Positions 1 to 7,040 of a DNA stretch of 7,329 bases are shown piece by piece (positions within the stretch are counted from its first letter, which is position 1; the number at the start of each line of letters is the position of its first letter). This DNA is from Gammaproteobacteria bacterium (GTDB lineage: Bacteria; Pseudomonadota; Gammaproteobacteria; SZUA-152): the NCBI GenBank assembly GCA_030599435.1, contig JAUVNZ010000073.1, positions 1-7,329 of the forward strand. The letters run 5' to 3'. The notes beneath the pieces are model-generated. The model had not been told where the DNA came from. It made no database searches and saw only the letters and a program-made list of their open reading frames with translations. Made by a program: the position numbers and the translations under genes.

Positions 1-201
1 CCCAGAGACACCACGTTCTGCTGCTGCAGCATAAGCCCTTCCAATTAGCCATATTTTTGCAAGCACTTCTTCGACATTGTTATGCTTGGGATATCTCTCG
101 CATAACTCATAAAGCCAAGCATTACCAATCTCCCATTCGGATGCAGAAAATGCTGCTTTCAGCCACTTCTTCTTAAGTTTATTTGCTGCTTTTTTTGCCA
201 C
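1..201 (-). CDS. Unrecognised protein, N-terminal part (truncated by window edge)
   Basis: An open frame of 67 codons starts at a GTG (201-199) and runs off the left edge without a stop. An in-frame TGA lies four codons upstream (216-214) and there is no ATG in the frame, so GTG is the likely start. The product begins VAKKAANKLKKKWLKAAF, a very basic stretch, and continues with a tryptophan- and alanine-rich part that looks alpha-helical (EVLAKIWLIGRAYAAAAE near residues 45-61). No signal peptide or membrane segment is evident. Shine-Dalgarno support is weak: only a GAGAAA stretch slightly too far upstream. I do not recognise a named family. The amino acid pattern, with conserved-looking Trp, Gly and Arg, resembles a real protein more than random translation, and I have a vague, unchecked impression of similar small hypothetical proteins with an 'IWLIGRxYAAA' segment. 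It is on the same strand as the suc genes but separated by a repeat-bearing gap, so co-transcription is uncertain. Confidence 0.55.
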   Translation of the reverse strand, partial: MAKKAANKLKKKWLKAAFSASEWEIGNAWLYELCERYPKHNNVEEVLAKIWLIGRAYAAAAERGVSG

Positions 202-297
202 TATATAAATTTCTCACAATTTTTCTGTGTATTCATAAACGTGACTGTCTCTATTAATTAATATTTGATCAATGAAAGTGTGCTTCGTCTTCATTTC

Positions 298-309
298 AAT
301 GTCCGCTTT
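298..309 (+). repeat. Half-copy of the AATGTCCGCTTT repeat
   Basis: These twelve bases are identical to the left arm of the hairpin repeats at 344-355 and 1097-1108. No matching right arm follows, so this looks like a remnant or a solo arm. Confidence 0.5.
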
Positions 310-339
310 TGTGTTTTCTTCACCCAACTTCTTGTAGTA

Positions 340-375
340 GGTGAATGTCCGCTTTCAGTATAAACCAGCCATTTG
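340..375 (+). repeat. Hairpin repeat, copy A (direct repeat of 1093-1126)
   Basis: Left arm AATGTCCGCTTT (344-355) faces right arm AAACCAGCCATT (362-373) across the six-base loop CAGTAT, with 9 of 12 positions pairing and two possible G-T pairs extending the base. Positions 340-373 match 1093-1126 at 33 of 34 bases; the only difference is C365 versus G1118, and that change breaks one stem pair here. On the minus strand it lies between the cold-shock/DUF1294 gene and the left-edge gene. Confidence 0.75.
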
Positions 376-404
376 ATGCCCGGTATTCCTTGTTATATTG
401 TCCA

Positions 405-438
405 TGAATGGCTCCTTTGCAGCGAAAGCAGTCGTTCA
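405..438 (+). repeat. Hairpin repeat, copy B (strongest stem)
   Basis: Arms TGAATGGCTCCTTT (405-418) and AAAGCAGTCGTTCA (425-438) form a 14-position stem with 11 Watson-Crick pairs, two G-T wobbles and one C-C mismatch, around the loop GCAGCG. It is a diverged relative of copies A and C: the TGAATG start, CTTT/AAAG inner pairs and six-base loop are kept. It starts 21 bases past the stop codon of the minus-strand cold-shock/DUF1294 gene, where it could stabilise the mRNA 3' end. No U-tract follows on the minus strand, so an intrinsic terminator is unlikely. Confidence 0.7.
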
Positions 439-459
439 GCTTGAGCCTATTGTTATCTA

Positions 460-1068
460 TCACAATACTTTGGTAACAAGGGACTGTAGTGTGGCATTGC
501 CGGTTGGCGTGAACAACCAAATAAATGCACCGTTATTCAAAATCACTGTTACCCAGAAAATTGATTGGAATGGCTGCTTTTTTGATTTGTGGCGTAGCTT
601 TTGTTGCGCAACAAGCGCGCCTGGCCACCCGCCTACCAGCGAAAGAAAGTGTAAAGTGTTTTCCTGGGTTCGCCAGCTTCCATTTTTAGCCGCCGATTTA
701 TCTATTGCGTATGCGATGAATGTAAGGAGACTGGCGACCATATAAACCGCGAAAATTAAAGGAGGTATTTTAGATGCAAGTACTGAAAAACCGACAAGAA
801 CAAAAAAGATGATAGCGGCGAAGATAGACAATGAGGTGCTCTTCGGTTTTGTTTTCCGATCTCCAGCCAATGTTGCTTTAGCCGCACATGGCCGGCCTTG
901 CTTGTCAGTAGACAAAGTGAAGGTTACTAACTCATTAATCTCTGGACGCCGATCACTATTACTGAAATCTTTAATATGAACAAATATTTGTCTTCCCCCA
1001 GCGCTAGGCGCTATAAATCCAAAACCCTTCTCATCATTCCACGATAATATTTTTCCTTTAGTGCTCAT
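460..1068 (-). CDS. Cold-shock domain / DUF1294 membrane fusion protein
   Basis: The 202-residue product has two parts. Residues 1-67 are a cold-shock (OB-fold) domain that should bind single-stranded nucleic acid, with RNP1-like KGFGFIAP (14-21) and RNP2-like IFVHI (28-32). After a basic linker (about 68-80) comes a DUF1294 membrane domain, with hydrophobic segments near 81-98, 102-122, 141-155 and 168-186. The stretch from about 133 to 167 (R-E-N-L, then GGWPGAL, then RHKSKK) is the usual DUF1294 signature. The fusion is known in proteobacteria, but its role is unclear; an RNA-binding protein tethered to the inner membrane is an inference. The start gives a typical cold-shock N-terminus (MSTKGKILSW). 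The Shine-Dalgarno is poor. The start codon lies 69 bases after the lpd stop, on the same strand, with a hairpin repeat between, so it may be read through from the suc operon or have its own promoter. Confidence 0.9.
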   Translation of the reverse strand: MSTKGKILSWNDEKGFGFIAPSAGGRQIFVHIKDFSNSDRRPEINELVTFTLSTDKQGRPCAAKATLAGDRKTKPKSTSLSIFAAIIFFVLVGFSVLASKIPPLIFAVYMVASLLTFIAYAIDKSAAKNGSWRTQENTLHFLSLVGGWPGALVAQQKLRHKSKKQPFQSIFWVTVILNNGAFIWLFTPTGNATLQSLVTKVL

Positions 1069-1092
1069 ATTTTAGGGTTCTTCACTTATTTG

Positions 1093-1128
1093 GGTGAATG
1101 TCCGCTTTCAGTATAAAGCAGCCATTCG
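1093..1128 (+). repeat. Hairpin repeat, copy C, between lpd and the cold-shock/DUF1294 gene
   Basis: Left arm AATGTCCGCTTT (1097-1108) and right arm AAAGCAGCCATT (1115-1126) pair at 10 of 12 positions around loop CAGTAT, and G1096-C1127 extends the stem. It is nearly identical to copy A in the same orientation. It occupies most of the 69-base gap after the lpd stop. On the plus strand a T-rich tract (1130-1137) follows after a few bases, so it could weakly terminate antisense transcription; on the minus strand no U-tract follows. Confidence 0.75.
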
Positions 1129-1137
1129 GTTATTTTT

Positions 1138-2571
1138 CTATATATGGATTGGCCGCCCATCCACTGCTAACGCAGCTTCATGTACTGCTTCCGATAATGT
1201 TGGATGCGCATGAATAATACGTGCAAGATCTTCCGATGAAGCTGAAAACTCCATTGCAACTACCGCTTCGCTAATTAATTCTGATGCATTGGGACCTAAT
1301 ATATGCACCCCCAATATTCGATCAGTTTCCTTATCCGCTAATATTTTTACCATGCCATCTACATCTCCCGAAGCATGGGCGCGTCCAGAGCCAGCGAATG
1401 GAAAAACACCTTGTTTGAAACTAACACCTTCAGCCTGTAGTTGCTCGGTCGTTTTACCTACCGAAGCTAATTCTGGCCATGTATACACAACAGAAGGAAT
1501 CACTCCGTAATTCACCTCAGTTGACTGGCCTGCAATGCGTTCTGCCACGGCCACTCCTTCTTCAGAAGCCTTGTGTGCCAACATGGGGCCACGCACTAAG
1601 TCACCAATAGCATACACACCGGGCAGGTTTGTACGACATTCATCATCTACTTCAACGAAACCTCTCTGATCTATCGCTAAACCAACAGCATTAGCGCCCA
1701 GGTTGTCACTATTTGGTCTTCGCCCTGTGGCCACCAGTAATTTATCGACCTGAAGTTTATGCTCACCATTTTCATCGGTATAGGTGACGGTAACCTGCTT
1801 CGCGGTAGCTTTAACGGATACCAGTTTGGCTCCCATAAGAATATTCATACCCTGTTGTTCCAGATTCGTCCTCATCACAGTTGCCAGTTGCTGATCAACA
1901 TTGCGAAGAAAGGTGTCGCCTCGTACCAGTGCCGTAACTTTTGTTCCCAGGTGCGACCACACACTACCTAATTCCAAACCAATCACACCGCCACCGATAA
2001 TGCCCAGGCGTTTTGGTACTTCGCTAAATTCTAACGCCCCAGTGGAATCTACAATTCGTTTACCGTCAAAGGGTGCAGTCTCCAGCTCAACTGGTGATGA
2101 TCCAGTGGCAAGAATAATATTTTTTGCTTCGTATTCTATAGGTTTGGATTTTTTATCATGAGCCACAAACTGTACACGCGGGTTTTTGTTAGAAGTACCA
2201 GCAAGAGCACCACGACCTTTAAGCCAGGTCACCTTATGTTTGACAAACAACATGGCGACACCACCTGTGAGCGTCTGCACAACCTTCTGCTTGCGTCGCA
2301 TCATGGTGGCCACATCAATTTTTAGACCAGTTGTTTTTATACCGTGATCCGAAAATTCGTGCTGTGCACGATAATAATGATGGGATGAATCCAGAAGTGC
2401 TTTAGAAGGTATGCAACCGATATTAAGGCATGTTCCGCCCAGGGTTGGTCTACCATTTTCATCTAACCTGTCTTCAATACATGCAGTTTTAAGACCAAGC
2501 TGTGCGCAACGAATCGCCGCCACATAACCTCCAGGCCCACCACCAATAACAATGACATCAAAGTCTGCCAT
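1138..2571 (-). CDS. lpd: Dihydrolipoyl dehydrogenase (E3 of 2-oxoglutarate dehydrogenase)
   Basis: This 477-residue flavoprotein reoxidises the dihydrolipoyl arm of E2, passing electrons through FAD to NAD+. It shows the FAD-binding GGGPGG (10-15), the redox-active disulfide in GGTCLNIGCIPSK (Cys48 and Cys53), ATGSSP (155-160), the NAD-binding GGGVIG (193-198), a second FAD contact in YAIGDL, and the C-terminal HAHPTLSE with the catalytic His456-Glu461 pair. Length and features are complete. The longer loop before the disulfide (DENGRPTLGGT) resembles the Pseudomonas LpdG type more than the E. coli enzyme, from memory. It follows sucB after 35 bases and is very likely co-transcribed; the same E3 may also serve pyruvate dehydrogenase or other lipoyl complexes. 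No close Shine-Dalgarno is visible: a GGGG lies 14 bases before the ATG and the intervening bases are AT-rich. Confidence 0.97.
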   Translation of the reverse strand: MADFDVIVIGGGPGGYVAAIRCAQLGLKTACIEDRLDENGRPTLGGTCLNIGCIPSKALLDSSHHYYRAQHEFSDHGIKTTGLKIDVATMMRRKQKVVQTLTGGVAMLFVKHKVTWLKGRGALAGTSNKNPRVQFVAHDKKSKPIEYEAKNIILATGSSPVELETAPFDGKRIVDSTGALEFSEVPKRLGIIGGGVIGLELGSVWSHLGTKVTALVRGDTFLRNVDQQLATVMRTNLEQQGMNILMGAKLVSVKATAKQVTVTYTDENGEHKLQVDKLLVATGRRPNSDNLGANAVGLAIDQRGFVEVDDECRTNLPGVYAIGDLVRGPMLAHKASEEGVAVAERIAGQSTEVNYGVIPSVVYTWPELASVGKTTEQLQAEGVSFKQGVFPFAGSGRAHASGDVDGMVKILADKETDRILGVHILGPNASELISEAVVAMEFSASSEDLARIIHAHPTLSEAVHEAALAVDGRPIHI

Positions 2572-2606
2572 GAAATAAATATTTGCCCCGCTACTAAACT
2601 GTAAGA

Positions 2607-3854
2607 TTAGACTTCTAAAAGAAGCCGAGCCGGATCCTCCAGCGCTTCTTTAATAGCTACCAGGAAGAGCACGGCATCGCTCCCATCAACAATACGGTGA
2701 TCATACGAAAGTGCTAGATACATCATAGGACGCACTACCACCTCACCATTCTCTACCACGGCACGTTCTGTAATGTTATGCATGCCCAGTATTGCGCTTT
2801 GTGGTGGATTCAGAATAGGGGTTGATAACATGGAACCAAAAGTACCACCATTGGTAATACTAAACGTGCCACCTGTAATATCATCCAACGACAACTTGCC
2901 ATCTTTTGCACGCACACTAAAATCGGAAATACCTTCTTCAATGTCTACAAATTTCATTTGATCAACATCACGCAATATAGGTACAACCAGTCCACGGGGC
3001 GAGCCTATTGCAATGCCAATATCATAGTAACCGTGATAAACAATGTCATTGTCATCGATTGAGGCATTAATAACTGGAAACTGTTTTAAAGCCTCCGTTG
3101 CTGCTTTTGCAAAAAATGACATGAACCCTAATCGTGAGCCATATTGTTCTTCAAACTTTACTTTATATTTTTTACGCATCTCCATTACGGGCTGCATGTT
3201 CACTTCGTTGAAAGTAGTAAGAATGGCCGCCGTATTTTGCGCATCTTTCAGACGCTCTGCTACACGAGCACGCAAACGACTCATGGGGACTCTTTTTTCT
3301 GGTCTCCCACCTTCGATATTGTTTGTCGCTTGTGTTGATTCCACTCTACCCGTGTTACCACGCTGTGATTCAAGATATGCCAACACGTCAGCCTTGGTAA
3401 TACGATTATCTCGACCTGTTCCAGTAATATGTGAAACGTCCAGGTTATTGTCAGCTACTATCTTACGTGCTGCTGGACTTAATAATATGGTAGCTTGTAT
3501 TTGAGCAGATTTATTTTCGTTAACATTTATAGATACTGGCTGAGCGGGTTTTTTGTTACTTTTTGCCGACCTGGCGCTTTTGTTAGAAACACTGGTATTA
3601 GAAACATTGGCGGGACCACTATCATCAATCGTTGCAATAACTTCATCACTCATGACCAGAACCCCGTCCCCTTTCGTGATTTCCTTAAGAACCCCATCCT
3701 TAGGGGCTACAATCTCTAACACCACCTTGTCTGTTTCCAGATCAACCAGATTTTCATTACGTTTAACATGTTCGCCAATTTTCTTATGCCAGTTGACCAG
3801 CGTTCCATCAGCCACTGATTCTGACAATGCAGGAACTTTCACTTCAATCAGCAT
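2607..3854 (-). CDS. sucB: Dihydrolipoyllysine succinyltransferase (E2 of 2-oxoglutarate dehydrogenase)
   Basis: This is the core of the complex: it accepts the succinyl group from SucA on its lipoyl lysine and transfers it to CoA. Numbering from the ATG at 3854, the 415-residue product has a lipoyl domain (about 1-76) with Lys43 in ETDKVVLE as the lipoylation site, a Ser/Asn/Lys-rich flexible linker (79-122), a peripheral subunit-binding domain (123-162), a second linker, and the catalytic acetyltransferase-fold domain (about 188-415) with His386 and Asp390 in [13 protein letters not shown] four codons upstream (3866) extends the frame, but the ATG is preferred: GGAG lies six bases before it and it gives the normal family N-terminus [13 protein letters not shown]. 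The start overlaps the last 11 bases of sucA, which suggests translational coupling. Only one lipoyl domain is present, as usual for SucB. Confidence 0.97.
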   Translation of the reverse strand: MLIEVKVPALSESVADGTLVNWHKKIGEHVKRNENLVDLETDKVVLEIVAPKDGVLKEITKGDGVLVMSDEVIATIDDSGPANVSNTSVSNKSARSAKSNKKPAQPVSINVNENKSAQIQATILLSPAARKIVADNNLDVSHITGTGRDNRITKADVLAYLESQRGNTGRVESTQATNNIEGGRPEKRVPMSRLRARVAERLKDAQNTAAILTTFNEVNMQPVMEMRKKYKVKFEEQYGSRLGFMSFFAKAATEALKQFPVINASIDDNDIVYHGYYDIGIAIGSPRGLVVPILRDVDQMKFVDIEEGISDFSVRAKDGKLSLDDITGGTFSITNGGTFGSMLSTPILNPPQSAILGMHNITERAVVENGEVVVRPMMYLALSYDHRIVDGSDAVLFLVAIKEALEDPARLLLEV

Positions 3855-6696
3855 TTTCTTCTCCAAGTGCAGTATCTATTAATTCCTGTAGCTGTTTGAT
3901 ATGTTGTTTGTAATAACCTACAGCTGGCGAAGCTGATGCTGGTCTACCCGCATAAGACAGAGATTGTTCATTGCGTTTACTATCCCTGAGCATAGACCAT
4001 ATATACTGCCATGCGCCCTGATTTTGTGGTTCTTCCTGACACCAGACAACATCCACTGCATTCGTATACCGATCGAACTCCGCGCAAAAATCTGTGGTCG
4101 GAAAAGGATAAAGCTGCTCTATACGAATAATAGCGACATCTTCTGTCTCTCGTTTACGTCTTGCATCCAGAAGGTCATAAAACACTTTGCCGCTACATAT
4201 CACCACACGCTTAATATCTTTTGGCTCAACATCATCCGGGTCGGCAATCACTGTTTTGAAACCGCCTTTGCTCAGGTCTGATAATTTAGATGTTGAAAGT
4301 TTATGGCGTAACAAACTTTTAGGCGTCATTACAATTAATGGGGTTCGCATTTTACGTATCATTTGTCGTCGCAAAAGATGGAACATTTGAGCAGGCTCAC
4401 TAGGCATACAAACCTGTACATTATTATCAGCACATAACTGTAAATAGCGCTCCAATCGCGCTGATGAATGCTCAGGTCCCTGACCATCAAAACCATGCGG
4501 TAAAAATAGTACAAGCCCGCTAAGCCTACCCCACTTGGAATAACCTGAAGTGATAAATTGATCTATAACTACCTGCGCACCATTAGCAAAATCGCCAAAC
4601 TGTGCTTCCCAAATAACCAATGAATAAGGTGCCGTAGTACTGTAGCCATATTCAAAACCAAGCACGGCTTCTTCTGACAATAGAGAATCAATAACAATAA
4701 AGTCAGCCTGATCTTTACCGAGATGTTGAAGAGGCGTGTAGCTACTGCCATCGTTCTGATCATGAATAATGGCATGGCGATGGAAGAAGGTACCTCGACC
4801 ACTATCCTGCCCTGATAATCGTATTGGGCAACCTTCCTCAACCAGGCTTGCGTAAGCCACGGTCTCTGCAAAACCCCAATCCATTAGCGATTTATTTGCA
4901 GCCATTTTTTGTCGATCATCCAAAATACGGCTTACCGCCGGATGCACGTTGAAGTCATCTGGTAAAGTATAAAGACGTTTTACGATATCCTGCACATAGG
5001 ATTGGGACAAACTGGTATCAACCTCTTCATCCCAGCGAGCATCGTTGTAAGGAGACCAATCTACCCAATAGGGTTTGTCGTAATATTTTTTTACGATATT
5101 AGGTGCGATTGTTTCACCGTTATCAAGCGCATCGCTATATTTTGTATTTATTTCATCAACTCGTTCGGCGCTAATCAAACCTTCTTCAATTAACTGATCT
5201 GCATACAATTGTGCAAGACGCGCATGTTGACGAATATTCTGGTACATCATAGGTTGAGTAACAGCGGGTTCGTCGGCTTCGCTATGTCCATGACGCCGAT
5301 AACAAACAAGGTCTACAACCACATCCTTTCGATAAACCATGCGAAAGTCCATAGCCATTTTCATTACTCGTGAGACGGCTTCTGGATCATCCCCGTTTAC
5401 ATGAAAAATGGGTGCCTGAATCATACGTGCTACTTCTGTGCAGTAAGTTGTGGAACGAGAATCCAGAGGGTTACTGGTAGTAAATCCAATTTGATTATTA
5501 ATAATTATGTGGACAGTACCGCCGACATTAAAACCTCGTGCCTCCGACATATTGAAGTTTTCCATCACCACACCCTGGCCGGCAAATGCCGCGTCACCAT
5601 GTATTAATACAGGTAATACCATGGCACCAGTTTTATCTTTACGTCGGTGTTGGCGAGCACGGACTGACCCACCCACAACAGGGCTTACAATCTCCAAATG
5701 CGATGGGTTAAATAACAAGGCCAAATGAACTATTCCACCCGGCGTCTGTATGTCTGACGAAAAGCCTTGATGGTATTTTACATCACCGGAACCATTTTCA
5801 AGATTTCCGCTTCCATTGCCTTCAAATTCTTCAAACAGGGAGGTAGGCGCTTTACCCATTATATTTGCCAGTACATTCAACCTACCACGATGCGCCATAC
5901 CTAACACAACTTCTGTTACATCATGTTCTCCAGAATGCTGTATTAATTGATGCAGCATTGGAATCAAACACTCTGCCCCTTCGAGTGAAAATCGTTTCTG
6001 GCCTACATAACGTGTGTGTAAATATTTTTCAAATTCGGTTGCTGCCAGTATTCGTTCTAGTGTATCCAGTCGTTCTTCTGCAGAATACTCAATCTGTCCT
6101 TGTTTGCTTTCCACGCGCTGCTGTATCCAACGCTTTTGTTGTGTATCAGTGATATGCATGTACTCAACACCAATATGACTGCAATAAGCGTTGTGTAAAA
6201 TCTCTATTATTTCCCTTAGTGTCGCCGTCTCTGCGCCAACCAGGGAACCGGTATTAAAAACCGACTCCATATCTTCATCGCCCAGCTTGTGAAAAGCAGG
6301 GTGTAATTCTGGCACCAGCTCCTGGTCGCGTAAAACAAGAGGATCAATATCGGCATGTTGATGACCACGAAAGCGGTAGGCATTAATTAACTGCAATACC
6401 GAAACCTGTTTGGTATCAAGGCCGGGTATTCCGGCCACCACAGTCTGGGGCTCATAACCCTTAGATTCATGAGAGCGCACTGATCTGGCCAGGCGCTTGA
6501 ACTCCTCACGAATAGATTTGTGATTTGGCTCATCCGCCGGCAGCTCACCACGCTCCTGCAGATTACGGAAAAAAATCTGCCAGTCTTCTCCAACATCAGC
6601 TGGATTATTCAGAAAAACAGCGTATTGCTCTTCAACAAAAGGTGCGTTAGCACTATTCAGAACACTGTTTTGAGCAAATTTTTTCATGGTTGGCAT
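3844..6696 (-). CDS. sucA: 2-oxoglutarate dehydrogenase E1 component
   Basis: This 950-residue thiamine diphosphate enzyme decarboxylates 2-oxoglutarate and succinylates the lipoyl arm of SucB. The N-terminal segment [20 protein letters not shown] (13-32) is the E1 motif thought to contact E2. Further hallmarks are the active-site [11 protein letters not shown] (266-276, His269), YHQGFSSD (308-315), the cofactor/metal region GDAAF (367-371) through NNQIGFTT (400-407), and [12 protein letters not shown] (466-477). The C-terminal transketolase-like part is intact, and the length is close to the roughly 930 residues of E. coli SucA. A GSG-rich insertion-like linker lies near 294-304. The ATG at 6696 has an AGGTG 12 bases upstream; a second ATG at 6687 is possible but has no better ribosome site. 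It is the first gene of the sucA-sucB-lpd unit, with its promoter expected in the divergent region beyond 6696. Confidence 0.98.
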   Translation of the reverse strand: MPTMKKFAQNSVLNSANAPFVEEQYAVFLNNPADVGEDWQIFFRNLQERGELPADEPNHKSIREEFKRLARSVRSHESKGYEPQTVVAGIPGLDTKQVSVLQLINAYRFRGHQHADIDPLVLRDQELVPELHPAFHKLGDEDMESVFNTGSLVGAETATLREIIEILHNAYCSHIGVEYMHITDTQQKRWIQQRVESKQGQIEYSAEERLDTLERILAATEFEKYLHTRYVGQKRFSLEGAECLIPMLHQLIQHSGEHDVTEVVLGMAHRGRLNVLANIMGKAPTSLFEEFEGNGSGNLENGSGDVKYHQGFSSDIQTPGGIVHLALLFNPSHLEIVSPVVGGSVRARQHRRKDKTGAMVLPVLIHGDAAFAGQGVVMENFNMSEARGFNVGGTVHIIINNQIGFTTSNPLDSRSTTYCTEVARMIQAPIFHVNGDDPEAVSRVMKMAMDFRMVYRKDVVVDLVCYRRHGHSEADEPAVTQPMMYQNIRQHARLAQLYADQLIEEGLISAERVDEINTKYSDALDNGETIAPNIVKKYYDKPYWVDWSPYNDARWDEEVDTSLSQSYVQDIVKRLYTLPDDFNVHPAVSRILDDRQKMAANKSLMDWGFAETVAYASLVEEGCPIRLSGQDSGRGTFFHRHAIIHDQNDGSSYTPLQHLGKDQADFIVIDSLLSEEAVLGFEYGYSTTAPYSLVIWEAQFGDFANGAQVVIDQFITSGYSKWGRLSGLVLFLPHGFDGQGPEHSSARLERYLQLCADNNVQVCMPSEPAQMFHLLRRQMIRKMRTPLIVMTPKSLLRHKLSTSKLSDLSKGGFKTVIADPDDVEPKDIKRVVICSGKVFYDLLDARRKRETEDVAIIRIEQLYPFPTTDFCAEFDRYTNAVDVVWCQEEPQNQGAWQYIWSMLRDSKRNEQSLSYAGRPASASPAVGYYKQHIKQLQELIDTALGEENAD
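3861..3864 (-). promoter_or_regulatory. Ribosome binding site of sucB, inside the sucA coding region
   Basis: The minus strand reads GGAG-AAGAAA-ATG, a good Shine-Dalgarno with a six-base spacing to the ATG at 3854. It sits within the last codons of sucA (Gly-Glu-Glu), and it decides for the ATG start over the upstream TTG, which overlaps the GGAG itself. Confidence 0.8.
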
Positions 6697-6945
6697 CTGA
6701 TTTAAGCACCTGGTCTTACGAGTATGGATAAAGTAACGATTGTTTCCTGAATTTTTTATTCACTTTGTGCTATATCTCGTTGTCTTTACCAATAATTTTT
6801 TATGCTTACTATCAACAAAAATATCGGCACCGAAGCCCTTTTCTTTATTGAGCAGACATGGATGTAAAAATTCCATTGCTTGCCCTCAATTCTTACTGAT
6901 ATGTACAAAAATTGACCTATACTGGAAAAGTACTTGTTGCCCCTT

Positions 6946-6984
6946 AGGTCTAAAGACGTCAGTGATATAACCGATAATAGACCT
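6946..6984 (+). repeat. Inverted repeat bracketing the sigma-28-like promoter
   Basis: AGGTCTA (6946-6952) and TAGACCT (6978-6984) are perfect 7-base inverted arms separated by 25 bases. The left arm enters the -35 element and the right arm ends at the expected transcription start. This could be a divided operator or chance; seven bases over this distance is not decisive. Confidence 0.4.
6951..6977 (+). promoter_or_regulatory. Sigma-28 (FliA)-like flagellar/chemotaxis promoter
   Basis: TAAAGACG (6951-6958), an 11-base spacer, and ACCGATAA (6970-6977) match the FliA consensus TAAAGTTT-N11-GCCGATAA at the conserved TAAAG and at seven of eight -10 positions, with exact spacing. Transcription would start near 6984, leaving a leader of roughly 57 bases before the TTG start at 7041. 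Such promoters drive chemoreceptor and late flagellar genes, which fits the membrane sensor downstream. Confidence 0.7.
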
Positions 6985-7040
6985 TGAAGCAGGGCATTTT
7001 TAGTCGTTGCCCATTCTTGTTTGTTTGGGGGTACAGGTTC

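Larger units (their letters stand above)
202..459. other. Gene-free stretch with hairpin repeats
   Basis: This 258-base gap lies between the stop of the cold-shock/DUF1294 gene and the start of the left-edge gene. It holds two hairpin-forming repeats (340-375 and 405-438) and a half-copy (298-309). The rest is AT-rich, notably around 255-270, and could include a promoter for the left-edge gene, but I see no convincing -35/-10 pair. Short open frames here on both strands have no recognisable product. No hairpin followed by a clear U-tract on the minus strand was found. Confidence 0.6.
6697..7040. other. Divergent intergenic region between sucA and the membrane sensor gene
   Basis: These 344 bases should hold the promoters for both directions. 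On the plus strand there is a clear sigma-28-like promoter (6951-6977). For sucA on the minus strand I see no strong sigma-70 site; the best candidates are weak, for example TTATTG (6795-6790) with TATAGC (6774-6769) and only a 15-base spacer. The sucA leader side is AT-rich. I see no riboswitch, tRNA or convincing small gene; a 76-codon plus-strand frame at 6740-6970 lacks recognisable features and overlaps the promoter. Confidence 0.6.

Noticed and set aside
298..438. CRISPR array
   Set aside because: The repeats are palindromic, differ in length and sequence, and are not separated by regular spacers; no cas genes are visible.
320..520. Minus-strand 66-codon frame across the end of the cold-shock/DUF1294 gene
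   Set aside because: It overlaps the gene end in another frame and continues through hairpin repeats A and B; the product looks like translated repeat.
398..745. Plus-strand open frame of 115 codons overlapping the cold-shock/DUF1294 gene
   Set aside because: It is antisense to a gene with clear domains and its product has no recognisable motif; it also runs through hairpin copy B.
340..1126. Integron gene cassette with attC sites
   Set aside because: No attC core sites (RYYYAAC / GTTRRRY pairs) could be found around the repeats, and no integrase is in the window.
1093..1137. Rho-independent terminator for lpd
   Set aside because: On the minus strand, where lpd is transcribed, no U-tract follows the hairpin; the T-rich tract is on the opposite side and would only serve plus-strand transcripts.
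3043..3504. Plus-strand open frame of 153 codons opposite sucB
   Set aside because: It is a long antisense shadow of the conserved sucB frame, with no family features of its own.
6912..6923. Sigma-70 promoter using TTGACC or TATACT on the plus strand
   Set aside because: The two hexamers are directly adjacent rather than 16-18 bases apart, and neither has a good partner at the right distance.
6740..6970. Plus-strand 76-codon frame in the divergent intergenic region
   Set aside because: No recognisable product, no convincing ribosome site, and its end overlaps the sigma-28-like promoter.
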